From Molanna angustata (Eukaryota; Arthropoda; Insecta; Trichoptera; Molannidae): a stretch of DNA of 64,000 nt. The notes under the pieces were generated by a model. It saw only the letters and a list, made by a program, of their open reading frames with translations, had not been told where the DNA came from and made no database searches. Location of the stretch: the NCBI GenBank assembly GCA_963576475.1, contig OY754970.1, positions 39,999,447 to 40,063,446 on the forward strand. Reading direction: 5' to 3'. The position numbers were made by a program, and so were the translations under genes. Of the stretch, positions 32,409-43,020 are shown piece by piece (within the stretch, counting starts at the first letter, position 1; every line of letters begins with the position of its first letter).

Positions 32409-35023
32409 CAAACCATGCCTGATGCGTTTAATTTCAACGTCATTTTAGAGAATGTTATGCTGTAAATATGCTGTATTCCAAAGAAAGTAGTGAATCCGGG
32501 AATTTACATTTGCAGAAGAGTTATAATCAGATGGTATATAAATCAAAGAATAGCTATTATTGTAAATTTCTGAAATATAATATGTGGCTTTCGGTACTCA
32601 TTGTTTTCTGATTGATCGTTAAACGAAGTGTAATTTCTTAAACGTAGGTACTGACATTATTATCGTTTTTATACGGTTAGATGTCTGTGTAAGAACGTGT
32701 ACATAACACGAAAGAGCTGGCAAAGAAATGAAAGTAAACAGTCTTCATGGATGTGTGTTAGATGTACATATTTTTTTTTATTTCGCAGGCATGTTAATGT
32801 GAGTCTTAACTGGCGTTTAAGCTGTATCTTTCCAACAATATGGCCATAAACGTTTCATGTTCTCATTTCTTCACATCCGTGCCATCGCATATATGTACAT
32901 ACATAGAGCAACGGTTGTATGGCGCGCGTTGTTAAATGTTTTGGCTGAGACTTGACTGCGTTTAGTTGCAACTAAACTGCACTTAGATAGCTTATCTCCC
33001 CCGTGTTGCAGATTACACACCGGCACTCATGTTGTTTTAAATTCACTGCCTGGGGAATACATTCAAAGAAATATAACGATGATTGTTAGAAATGTCATTA
33101 CTGTATCGCTGCGATTCCATTTTCTGTTGGATGTCTGCAAAATTTTACTTCCGAACCGAATGAATTTTCAAGTGAGTGTTATAATGAACAACAGTCATTG
33201 AACAATGTAATCTTTTTTGTAAGTCTAGAATAACATTTTTATACTTTATTCTTCACAAATGGAAGCTGACCTACCTAAACTTATTCATTCAACGATGAAA
33301 CAATAATGTTTTGATATAAAACTACCTACTTAAAAAAATAATCGAATAAGCTTGTTCTAGACAAATGAAATTAGTAAGCAATACTCACCTAGCGCCCTGT
33401 CGGAAAAAGAAAAAAATGAAATTTAATTGAAGCATAATATTCCAACTGTTGTTTTTTTAACATATCAACATAGTTTAAACCGAGATGACAAAATCTATAT
33501 TTTTCATGGTTTTTTAAACATTAATGTCAAAAACACAAGTAGAGGCTTCGCAGCGTATGTGGATTGACTCAGAATTTGGACAAGAACATTTTGTGTGTAT
33601 GTGTGTGTCTGTCCCCCCTTATAAGTTTTGATCCGCTTAATGCGCAGATACCAAAATTACAGAAAATATTGAAAGTTATAGGCCTATAAACTTTTATACT
33701 CATAATTTGGAATTTTATTTCATTCAGGGGTTATCAATATTTGAATTTTATTTCGTTTTTCTCTATATCTCAAAATATAGACAAATATAATATGACAAAT
33801 TTAATTTTTATGAAAAATTTCCAAGGTTTCACAAGCTGTTTATGACAAATTTAACTTCCTATATTTCCATTTTTTTTTAAATATGCATATATAGATAATC
33901 TAATTTTCAATATAAAGTAAATAATTAAAGCAGTATTTCTCAAATAATTTAGTGACGACATAGCTTAATACAATTTCTATGGAAATATACACAATATCTA
34001 CGGGGACTCTCAATAGTTTGATAATTATTAATCTCCATATTATTCTATCTTGACATACATGTTTTGTGTAGAAAACAAAATATCACATTATAATGAATCA
34101 TTTAGATTACAGGGCTTAGAGTTTGGAATGTATTCTTCAGCTATACAAACTATTGCCATGGATATCATGTGTTACATACAACTAGTATATTAAATTCTCC
34201 AAATTGATAAGTTAATATTTAAAGTATATAGAGGTATCCATGGAAAAATTGAGAGGACTTTACGTAATTATACACTAACCTATCACATACATAAAATGTG
34301 GTTTCATAAAGTAAATTTTGTATTCAAGAAATATATTTGCTTTTATTTATTAATATTTTGAAATATATTTAATTTTTATGGAGATATGTACCTAATTGCA
34401 AATAAGACTGCTATATACATATATGTACCTACATATAAGTAATATTGTATCGTAAAATTGAAGACATTAATAGTGTAACTGCCTTGGGTAGTATACATAC
34501 ATCCAATACCTTAATATGTACCTAAGTACATTTCATATATTCACAAAGGATCACAATATATCATTATTATGAAGTAAGTACATAACATAAGGGTAGGTAG
34601 GTAAGTTCCTACATTGATTTCGATTTTCGTGTTTATTTTACTACCTCAGTCTACATGTATAATACATCTTATATAATATATTTCTAAGTGGATTCTTGTG
34701 TATTCTGTCGAGCAATAAACACTAAAGTAACTATGTATGTATACATTTTTTTTAAATAAGGCAAATTTTAATACTTGTTTAAAGCAAACAGTAATATCTT
34801 TATGGAATATCATTGTCTTGATATGTATATCTGGTAGCTGTATCCATAGAAGCTAACAGCTCAGTAGAATTACTTAGAACTCAGTGTCAGTCATATTATT
34901 ATGTTGCTCTCCTAATACCTACTCAATTTCAATCATTATACGATTGCTTCTGTAATTGTTCAGAATTGATATTATAAGTTATTGCATTAATTATTACTGA
35001 CAAAGTCATTAAAATAATCGCAA
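32409..35023. other. No gene recognised
   Basis: Long AT-rich stretch with no open frame worth listing and no identified repeat family; short (GT)n runs near 33595-33610. Confidence 0.4.
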
Positions 35024-35072
35024 AAATCTAATTATTGCAATGACAATCACTGGCATTGTAATAATTAGATTT
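35024..35072. repeat. 19-bp hairpin with 11-base loop
   Basis: AAATCTAATTATTGCAATG (35024-35042) pairs along its length with 35054-35072; the single difference is a G-U wobble in RNA. It is AT-rich, and no flanking evidence of a microRNA gene is visible. Confidence 0.5.
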
Positions 35073-35139
35073 AAAATATTTGAATTGCTATTAAGAAATA
35101 CTATTTTGCATGACAGACTTGGTTAAAAACTCAAAAGTC

Positions 35140-35440
35140 TTTTGTCGAGGCAGAACAATCAGGCGACTCCTGTCTTCAGTAATGTTCTGCAAGATTGCAT
35201 ATCTAGGTCACATAATGAGGGTAAAAATTACACTTGCTTCAGTTAATACTAAACAGTATGTTGGAAGATTGGCGAGGGACCGGAAGGAGACAGATGTCCT
35301 GGCTGCGAATTATTGGGGAATGGACGGGCTTCAGAACTGTGGAGCAGATATGTCGGTCAGCACAGGACACAGGATTCATCAGAGTGATCGCCAACGTCGG
35401 AGGTTCCTGACAGCTCTACTGAATTGTTCGAATTTATTCC
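35140..35440 (+). mobile_element. LINE C-terminal fragment, frameshifted
   Basis: One frame gives AYLGHIMR (compare LGHVMR); after a shift another gives RRQMSWLRIIGEWTGFRT, VEQICRSAQD and FIRVIANVGGS. This is the usual C-terminal MSWL.NI.EWTG...AQDR..F..VIANV signature of an insect LINE. The 112-codon frame at 35110-35448 is a mixture of these frames and not a gene. Confidence 0.7.
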
Positions 35441-35449
35441 TTCGGTAAT

Positions 35450-35525
35450 AAAATCGCCAGAAATTGCCATTTGGCAATTAACTTGCGCAGGGTGCAAGGA
35501 ATTGGTTATTATTTTTATTATTATT
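35450..35525 (+). repeat. SINE B 3' tail fragment
   Basis: AGAAATTGCCATTTGGCAAT, TTAACTTGCGCAGGGTGCAA and a (TTA)n run match the SINE B tail. Confidence 0.6.
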
Positions 35526-35539
35526 ATAAAAGTGACTAA

Positions 35540-35650
35540 ATTCAGAATGGGTGGTGAACCTCATTGTTGAACTATGGTGAGATGTTTTTGTGCCTGTTGT
35601 ATTAACGATTACCCGGTTCTTACGGGAAGAAATAAAAAAAACATGATCCC
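35540..35650 (+). repeat. Dispersed repeat D fragment
   Basis: CAGAATGGGTGGTGAACCTC, ATTGTTGAACTATGGTGAGA and ATTACCCGGTTCTTACGGG; the first half matches the GGCCACCC...TGAATG part of repeat D in reverse. Confidence 0.4.
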
Positions 35651-36459
35651 TAAATTTAATGAAAACAACCTTGCCTTTTTTAATATCTAGATATCTTTGC
35701 TAAATCAATTCTGCTTTGAACGGTTTCACGACGTTTAATTTATAACTGTGTTGTGAATATCTTTGTGGTATTATATCAAAAATATAGAGGTACTGTTATC
35801 GGGTAAGAAAAGCTGCCGATTACTATGAAACTTGGTACGGATTGAAAAATGTGTTTGTTGGCAGGTCTTGGTTGGCTATAAATAAAGTACCTACTCCGTG
35901 GTACATGGGTAGTGGGTAGTCAGGGTAGTGTGTATCAGCTCATTAATCTGGCAGTTGGAGGTATAGCCAGAGCCCGTCCCATGATAACACAGAACCGAGC
36001 TCACACTAATGAGGGCACATCAAATGGTGGGGATAGACTCACCGCCAACGCAACCGTGCGATGGTGTGTCAATTTTATCCATTCGAAGGGCCGCATTTAA
36101 AACAAGATTTAATTATTCGAATACTTTTTCTATTGTTTTGTGGATTCTTTGACTTAGCTTTCTCGTTTAATTGGGGTCGGCTTTTTTTCTACTCGGACGT
36201 CCAGTGCTAGGTCAGATGTTTCTGGATTCTCAACAGCCATGAGGTTGGTAGTCTAGCTGATTTTCTGGCTGGAGTCTAGATTTTCATAGATATATGTTGT
36301 TCTTACTTTGTGGAATAATTTGTCCGTTGTCTTAGTTAATGCACATATAATGACATCAATACGAATTCAAACGAACTTTATGTTAGGCTGTATCGACCGA
36401 AACTCATATAATGCACTCTCTATATTATACCTATTGAGAAATAATAACAAGCAATTCAC

Positions 36460-37015
36460 AATAAAAGTTACATATACATACATACCATCATGTCATGTCC
36501 CTCACGGGGTAGGCAGAGAGAACCGAACGCCACTTACTTATATCTTGACATACATTCATCGCCTCGACAACATTCATACATCGTCTTATACATGATCGTC
36601 TGTTGTTCACGCTTCTAACATTTCCATCTTTCAAAATACTGTTCACATGGACGTGCCATTCCTTCCTTGGGTGGCCCCGACCTCTCATTCCATTCCTAAC
36701 CGCAATGTATATTTTCTTCGTTAGGCGTTCCTCATTCATTCTCCCCATGTGGCCAAACCATCTTAATGTGCTCACTTTCGTTCTATTAATAACATCTTTC
36801 TTCATTCCACATTCTTTTCTTGTGTTCTCATTTCTGACCCTGTCATACATCGTTCTAATACAGATTCTTCTTAGCGATCTCATTTCAACTGCATTTATTC
36901 TACATTTCACTTGCATATGTCAAGGTTGGCACTAAGATAGCATTAAGAATGGCAACTTTAGCATCCTTAGATATGTCGCGGTCATCCATAACTGGTTAAA
37001 AAAAAATAAAAGTTA
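36460..37015 (-). mobile_element. RTE-type LINE, 5'-truncated and internally deleted, with target duplication
   Basis: An 11-bp direct repeat AATAAAAGTTA (36460-36470 and 37005-37015) flanks 534 bp. Reading the minus strand from the right: MDDRDISKDAKVAILNAI and LVPTLTYASEM, then a stop where TWTWQKTHES should follow. The 142-codon frame 36916-36488 then resumes with RINAVEMRSLRR, LRWFGHMGRM, GRGHPRKEW and WRSVLSAYPVRDM. About 20-25 bp are lost at the junction, so the frame is broken. The stop is followed by a (TATG)n tail. It is a close relative of the 6575-7411 copy. Confidence 0.85.
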
Positions 37016-37721
37016 AACTATGATAAATTGGTGACCACGACGTGATCACTTTCGGAGTAGCCAGGGCTAGAAAGTAGATCCGCTACAATGGATTTGGAGT
37101 CCTAACACAAGTAGATGATTAATTGATATTTAAAAATATGCCTAAAAATTACGAAAATGTAACTTTCCACTATTCCATAGTAGTGGATGAATATGTAATA
37201 TGCTTTAAAAAAATCATATCACGGATATTTGGTTTAGCAGGACTGGTAAACCAAGCCGAATCCGTCATAACGAGCATAGCAAATAACGTCTTGAAGGTTT
37301 ATAATCTCGGGTTGAATAAAGAAAATTGGACATCATATTACGTTCATTCTAAATTTATAAATTGAAAATTATTCGAGACAATCAAGAGGGAAAGATTGTA
37401 ATCTGTCAAACGGGGAAACTCTACGGCCACTGACAGAGGACTCTCTCACTCTTTGAATCGCATCATATTTCAGTATTTCAGGTGTACATTTTCATACTTT
37501 TGGGATCTTTTGTTTGACGAAATTTGAAAGTTCCACCAAATGCCGGGTGAGAAATTACAGACGCTGTAAATTGGGTCGAAAAAAGTTGTTAATCATATCA
37601 ATTTTTCACGGGAAATACGACCGGATGGAACTTGTTAAAAATAGGAATTTTAGTAAATTTTTAGAAAAAATAGAAGAAACCGTAATTTTCGAAAGAAAAT
37701 TTTCCAAAATATATTTTAAGT
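37016..37721. other. No recognised gene; one unassigned 80-codon frame
   Basis: The plus frame 37123-37365 (MIFKNMPKNYENV...) contains a mixed hydrophobic/polar sequence with no identifiable domain. A 74-codon frame at 37514-37738 is similar in quality. Neither can be called a gene from sequence alone. Confidence 0.25.
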
Positions 37722-37830
37722 CATCCGCTGTGGCATAATGTTAAGTTGTTTAACTTCTGTGTCGGCGTCCTGGATTCGATTCCAAGCAGATGAGAGATTT
37801 CATAAAAATATTTCCCTCACAGAATTTACT
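37722..37830 (+). mobile_element. SINE B head, decayed
   Basis: TCATCCGCTGTGGCATAATG, TAACTTCTGTGTCGGCGTCC and B box GGATTCGATTCC match the head of SINE B. The body fades after TTTCCCTCACAGAA. Confidence 0.6.
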
Positions 37831-37914
37831 TTCGTATTTTATTTTAAATATGTTCATTAGGTCAAAATAGGACACATTGGTTTAAATATATTTTGTACTC
37901 GATTGTTATTCGGG

Positions 37915-38075
37915 AAACTCACAGGTTTATACTTTATTAAATATTATTCAACATACACTTAATAACAAGTTATATCCTGGAGATTTTTGATATTAACTTT
38001 CTCCCAAATCCAGACTGAAATCACAATAAAACTGTAACTCTACCGGGAATTGATGAGCATCATATTAAAAAAATG
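37915..38075 (-). mobile_element. SINE family A, reverse copy, head missing
   Basis: GTTTTATTGTGATTTCAGTC, TGGATTTGGG, and CTCCAGGATATAACTTGTTA on the minus strand match the SINE A body. The tRNA-like head is reduced to CAATTCCCGGTAGAG. Confidence 0.6.
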
Positions 38076-38399
38076 GCTTACCAATATATTCTATAGCGAT
38101 CTATTATCTTTAAGCTGTTACAATCGTTATAGTCAAAAGTTTTTATATGAAAATGACTATTAATATCGATTTAGTATCTATATGACTAAAAATGGTAATA
38201 TAAAAAAAATAGTAGGTATTAGTAATATTGGTTTTACAAAAGAGTAAGGGTAGGTAATATCACATCTACCACATATTACCTATATTATAAAGTCCATAAG
38301 AAGTTTGCGGTAGATAATATGAGATTTTGTGTTGATGGTATAAGTCACTTCCACAACAATGAGAAGATAAGAGCATTCTTTGAATGAAAATGTTAGATA

Positions 38400-38730
38400 A
38401 CTCGAGGCCCTAACCTAACAATGATATCATCCCCCCACCCCCGATCAATCCCCGCTACCCCCTCTCTCTCTTACACTACACCCGCCCCCGGCTATATACA
38501 CTCTTATACAGCAAAGTTCAATCGCTTTCACTTGATCACAAAATTGCTTTTCAATCAAGACACAAATCGCTTTTGAATCGGTTTGAAACGTGTATTATTA
38601 AATTTTGAAATAAATGGGAATGAAAATAAAAATTTTCGTCTATTGTCGGTTTAGTGTGTCGCCATTACAGACGATTTTTGGCGGGTATACCGAAAAATGG
38701 AAACAATGCACAAAATAAAGATCATAGATA
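38400..38730. promoter_or_regulatory. C-rich low-copy block with TATA-like motif
   Basis: CCCCCCACCCCCGATC, CACCCGCCCCCGGCTATATA and two related units (AATCGCTTTCACTTGATCAC; AAATTGCTTTTCAATCAAG) make this unlike its flanks. A CTATATA box lies near 38490. Promoter activity is a possibility only. Confidence 0.2.
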
Positions 38731-39009
38731 TTCTTGATCCGAATACGTCCCTGTTGTTATCGTCAATAGTTTGACGTTTATGTTTTTATTACAAGTATAT
38801 TATACACACTTGCACCTTCGAGATTGCATATTTTATCACATACGCCTGATTGATTCAAATCAAAGACGTATTTTAAAAGGTAGAACGATAATATGGCGTT
38901 TTTTTGCAATTAAACGTACATTCTTTTAAAAGAATTTTCTATCGACTACAGACATTAAATGTCTTTCTTACAGCGCAACAGGATCATTTTTCATGGAACT
39001 CTTCCTACT

Positions 39010-39090
39010 CTATACTGGAAACATTGGCTAAATTGGTTAATTGCAATTTCGAAATATAAACGCCACTTGTACATGATGCAAAAATGTGTT
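39010..39090 (+). repeat. SINE B tail, decayed
   Basis: ACTGGAAACATTGGCTAAAT, TTGGTTAATTGCAATTTCGA and CACTTGTACATGATGCAAAA follow the order of the SINE B 3' half. Confidence 0.45.
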
Positions 39091-40438
39091 TATGTTAAAA
39101 TGCAATTCTTGCTTTAATGGGGTTAAAATACTAGTTCGTAAGAAAAAAAATACTTCAATTTAATAATTTTGTCTTTTGTAATACGAATAAATAAAACGAA
39201 AAAGTTTCGATTCTATCGAATTCCATGTTCTTCTATGTAAGTATTCATGTATTTGGAGAAGTAACACAGAATATAATTTTCCAGAACGGTGCGTTTGATG
39301 GTAATTTGTATTGAACAAGAGATAGAGAAAATGTAATTTAGAGAAAGGGAAATAAATTAGTGTTGTAGAAGAAGCCGTGCAGGGCAAAATATTCTGGTTA
39401 AGCTGTTGGCAAAAGATATAGAGTCTGTTAATTCAGTATCGATAAGCGTGGCGATAATGAAACGGAAAATTGCGTGAGTTCCACAGACTGATGAGGGGCA
39501 GGAAGGCGAGATAATCCGAGGAGTGAGAGAAGGTGGAAGGTGTACGGAGAAATGGGAGTGGTTGTAGAGTCCTTCACGGCTAGAGCTTGGATCACCTTCT
39601 TCCAAACCTAATGGAGGCATTACCTTTTAATTGCAAACCGAAATGTGCCCTATTGACTGACACGTTCTTCGCTCCTCAACGTCTATCAAATGCATTGGCC
39701 TACAACCTTTTGCTTTCGGAAATAACCGACAACATTCTTAATTTATAATACCATAAATTAGTTTGTCGATAACCGAGATTCAGATTTTTTAATAACTGAT
39801 TTCATCATTTTTTAATGGATTAATCAGTAAAAAAACTAACTTCTACTAAATAAAGACGATAATATTGAATCCTATCAAGGGGTTAGGCAGTTTGCTACTA
39901 AGCAAAAGTAATGCAATGTACTTTCCATGGAATAAACCCCACAAACTTTAAATTATCTCCTGAATAATTATTATACATACGATACCATTTATTGATTTGA
40001 AAAATGAATAATATTAGATTTGTTTAACTCAATTGGATAAAAAAAATCGTCTAGGTTCATACTAAAAAGTAATTGAGAAAGTGTTTGTGGCTTTGACTGA
40101 ATTTGTACTCAGTTTGACGTTAAGTTGCATAATTTTACAGAAGAGAAATATATTATATATTTGCATTGATATGTAGGTTACTGGTCATTTAATTTGATCG
40201 AACATATTTACTTTTGACTGTTGCCTCCGAGGATGATGGTTTAACCATATAGAGTGCTGTGCTCAGGTTCGTATTAAAAACTCATTCCGTGGTTTTAAAA
40301 CTACATAATATGATATGATTAAATTTCTCATAAGATTGATCGTCAAACACTTGACAACATTGATTATTCAGGTTGCTTTGTTTTATAGTGTTGGTCCGAA
40401 TTCACGTTGAGATGTTCAAAACCTCAGGTTGGTAATGG
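39091..40438. other. No gene recognised
   Basis: A purine-rich low-copy stretch (39357-39620, with an 87-codon minus frame lacking any domain) followed by AT-rich DNA. Confidence 0.35.
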
Positions 40439-40840
40439 ATGATGGAAACCATTACCCGATCGTATGAAATAGTTCAATTAGACGGGTATTTTAATCCGAA
40501 GCATATCGGGGTATATAATAGTTATCTATATACTGAGGATTTAACACCAGCAACAATCGGTATAGTGCTTGCATCATCACTCTTCATGATACATAGGTAC
40601 TATGTAGTACAGTACATAGATCCGGCTGATTTAATCCCTTTCATTTTAATCTCTTTAACAATAATGTTTTCAATCAATGAATCTACATTTAAACGTCAAC
40701 CTGGATACGGTTTTTCAATCCATTCTTGTATATCTGCTATGATGTTTATTGAAGTAGTGATTATGAGTACCTATCCATATGGTTTTGTGATCATGTGCCT
40801 ACCTAATACAGAGCAGAAACTTTCACCCAGTTTAAAATAA
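40439..40840 (+). CDS. Unassigned 133-codon frame with three hydrophobic segments
   Basis: This is among the longest frames not explained by a mobile element. It starts at ATG 40439, directly after an in-frame TAA (40433-40435), and ends at TAA. The N-terminus is polar (METITRSYEIVQLDG). Hydrophobic segments follow at about residues 37-57 (TIGIVLASSLFMIH), 64-79 (LIPFILISLTIMFSI) and 94-117 (SCISAMMFIEVVIM), giving the look of a small membrane protein or part of one. I do not recognise a family. No TATA box, Kozak context or poly(A) signal decides the matter. It may be an intronic gene, a relic, or a chance frame in AT-rich DNA. Confidence 0.25.
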   Translation: MMETITRSYEIVQLDGYFNPKHIGVYNSYLYTEDLTPATIGIVLASSLFMIHRYYVVQYIDPADLIPFILISLTIMFSINESTFKRQPGYGFSIHSCISAMMFIEVVIMSTYPYGFVIMCLPNTEQKLSPSLK

Positions 40841-40939
40841 CTATCGTCAATGTAAAATTTTTAAATTGCTAGCCCTAGAATAGGATTTCCTAGTTAGGCA
40901 GCAGTAAACAACAAATATAATAATGTCTTTTTAAAATGG

Positions 40940-41045
40940 ACAAAGCGGATTCGGCAAGAGTGGTGAGAAAAGCAGCGGACCTACATCCAAAAGACCTCCA
41001 GGAAGGCCACCAAAGAGATCAACAGCTGGTCATATATATCTAACC
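40940..41045 (+). mobile_element. LINE C-terminal scrap
   Basis: One frame reads SSGPTSKRPPGRPPKRSTAG, like the linker that precedes RW.DDI in the LINE fragment at 20936-21065. Very short. Confidence 0.35.
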
Positions 41046-41118
41046 TAAGAACAGGAGCCGTGAACAACAGCAAGTTTAGTCCTAAAACAATTAGAAGAAG
41101 AAAAAGACCTGTAATATG

Positions 41119-41298
41119 TGTATTTATTTATTAACAGATTTTTAATTATCTCAATAGAGACGAAGTTGGAATATTTATTGTAGGAGAACCGGGAAATCAA
41201 GGCACCTACAGGGCTTACGACCTGTCATCGGCTGGTTTACGTGATCACTTTATGCGCTTGCGCAACGTTCACCAATTATGCCTTTATGTATTTATTTA
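41119..41298 (-). mobile_element. Family H element with 12-bp target duplication
   Basis: TGTATTTATTTA occurs at 41119-41130 and 41287-41298, bracketing 41131-41286 (156 bp). Read on the minus strand the element starts at AAGGCATAATTGGTG and ends AAAAATCTGTTAA, so it lacks the terminal module seen in the 434-bp copy and is cut at the 5' side. The body is almost identical to the copies at 57105-57460 and 62090-62287. Confidence 0.75.
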
Positions 41299-41531
41299 GA
41301 CTATTCCAATTATGTATTTATTTAGACTATTCTTGGTGAAACTCCACAAAGTTGTTTAGATATACATAAATATAATCAATTATTTATTTTTTATTTAAAT
41401 ATCTTTTAATGCACACTGACGGGCATATTGTATTTATTTAGACTATTCTTGGTGAAACTCCACAAAGTTGTTTAGATATACATAAATATAATCAATTATT
41501 TATTTTTTATTTAAATATCTTTTAATGCACA
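41285..41531 (+). repeat. 116-bp tandem duplication
   Basis: The sequence starting TGTATTTATTTAGACTATTC at 41313 recurs at 41429 and is near-identical for about 100 bp, to TTTTAATGCACA. A partial third start is at 41287. The unit includes AGTTGTTTAGATATACATAA. Between the units the end of copy one (about 41409-41430) recurs to the right of the neighbouring LINE at 42991-43013. Confidence 0.8.
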
Positions 41532-41665
41532 ACGTGCACCTACTGTCATGTCCCATGACAGGAGTGACATGCACGTACCAAGACACAGTGATAGCGAACA
41601 CTAGTGGAATCCGAGTGGCTGAATATTGGTGGCTACGAATATGATGGTGTTCCGGACACGGAAAG
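41532..41665 (+). repeat. Dispersed repeat G
   Basis: GTGCACCTACTGTCATGTCC, ACTAGTGGAATCCGAGTGGC and ATATGATGGTGTTCCGG match 24455-24580. It abuts the poly(T) of the LINE on the right. Confidence 0.55.
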
Positions 41666-42952
41666 TTTTTTTTTTTTTTTTTTTTAACAGGTCTACGTAG
41701 GGGACGCCAGCTATTAGGATTTGGGTCCATTTTACTCTTCCGAAGAAGCGCACTACGTAGCGTTGGGAGGGGTTTGCAATCTAGAAAAGAGTTTATTAAT
41801 TCGGATTTTAAAAAGACCCGGGTTGTACGAAGATGGAAACACAGAATTCGGAAGATCGTTCCACAGTCGGGCTGCTGAGTTAATAAAGGAGTTCGAGAAG
41901 CGACTTGTTCGTATATGTTGAAGGTCCACTGTGAATGGATGCTGCGATTGAGTGAAGCGAGTGACTCTGTTGCGAGTGGGTGGAGGAGGGACCAAAGATG
42001 CAAGTTCTTCTGAGCAATTCCCGTGGTAGTATCTATAGAATAAACTTAAAATACCGACTCTGCGTCTGTGTTCTAGTGATTGCAATCCATCAGTCAGTGA
42101 TGGATCATCAATCAGACGTATAGCACGCCTTTGGACAGCGTCGAGGGTATTCAGTAGGTATTGGGGGGCGCCACTCCAGAGGTGACTGCCATATTCAATA
42201 ATTGGGCGTATTTGCGCTTTGTAGAGTATACAGATCTGGGTCTTAGTAAAATATCTGCGCGCTCTATATAGTACGCTCAATTTTTTGGAGGCGAGTTTCA
42301 CCTTAGCTTCGATGGAGCCCTTGTAGTGTAATTGGTTCGTTATAGATACTCCAAGCAGGTCGATAGAGCTGCTGTTAGGTAGGGTGCTTCCGTTGAAAGA
42401 CACTTGCAATTCATTGGGGTTTCTCTTCGCAGAAATTAGACAGGCTTGGGTTTTTGAGACGTTAAATGAAACAAGATTACTTTCACCCCAGGTATTGATT
42501 GAGTGGAGGTAGCTATTTATTTTTTGATGAAGGTCTTTCCGGGCTTCTGATATTTCACTCTGTTTAGGAGGTTTGTCAAAAGAGAAATTGTCATGGACTG
42601 TGCTGTCATCAGCGTAACAGTGGATGGGGGCGCGTAAGAGCAAGTCATTGATATGTAGGAGGAATAGGGTTGGAGATAGAATGGACCCTTGAGGGACTCC
42701 CGCATTAATGGAATGGGGAGAAGAAGAGCAACCGTCCACTACAGTTATGACTTCGCGATCTTTTAAAAAATTCGCAATCCAAGTACACAGAGACTGGGGT
42801 AGTCCATAAGAAGGGAGTTTCATTAAGAGACCTCGGTGCCAAACCCGGTCGAAAGCTTTAGAGATGTCAAGGGCGACAGTTTGAGCTTCTCCAAAGCGTT
42901 CCATAACTCGACCCCAAACGGATGTCACATACGCGAGTAGATCGCCACTGAC
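41666..42952 (-). mobile_element. Poly(A)-tailed LINE, 5'-truncated, open reverse transcriptase frame
   Basis: On the minus strand an open frame runs from the junction at about 42950 to the stop at 41753. In the predicted 423-codon frame, roughly the first 25 residues come from flanking GTAAGTAA repeats, and LINE sequence begins at SGDLLAYV. Motifs: ALDISKAFDRVWH (51-63, first catalytic Asp), NAGVPQGSILSP (107-118), HCYADDST (135-142, the YADD box), then the long C-terminal domain with LYKAQIRPIIEYGSHLW, RRAIRLIDDP and FSNSFINSAARLWNDLP. The 3' UTR is about 60 bp and a run of about 20 A follows (T run at 41670-41689). This family is very common in moth and butterfly genomes by recall; clade (Jockey/CR1 group) is not settled. 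No stop codons interrupt the frame. Confidence 0.85.
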
Positions 42953-43020
42953 GTAAGTAAGTAAGTAATGCACACTGAAAGTAAGTAAGTAATGCACACT
43001 GACGGGCATATTGCCATCAG
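42953..43020. repeat. GTAAGTAA / 23-bp direct repeat at LINE 5' junction
   Basis: GTAAGTAAGTAATGCACACT occurs twice in tandem here (about 42957 and 42981). The AATGCACACTGACGGGCATA part also lies on the other side of the LINE at about 41409. This looks like target-derived sequence duplicated during or after insertion. Confidence 0.6.

Noticed and set aside
35110..35448. 112-codon ORF as a host gene
   Set aside because: Contains frameshifted LINE C-terminal motifs (MSWL...EWTG...AQD); it is a LINE relic.
36603..36935. Hydrophobic plus-strand ORF
   Set aside because: Antisense shadow of the RTE-type LINE; the same shadow appears at 6734-7061.
41500..42003. 167-codon minus-strand ORF
   Set aside because: Overlaps the LINE in another frame and runs through the poly(A) run; a shadow of the reverse transcriptase frame.
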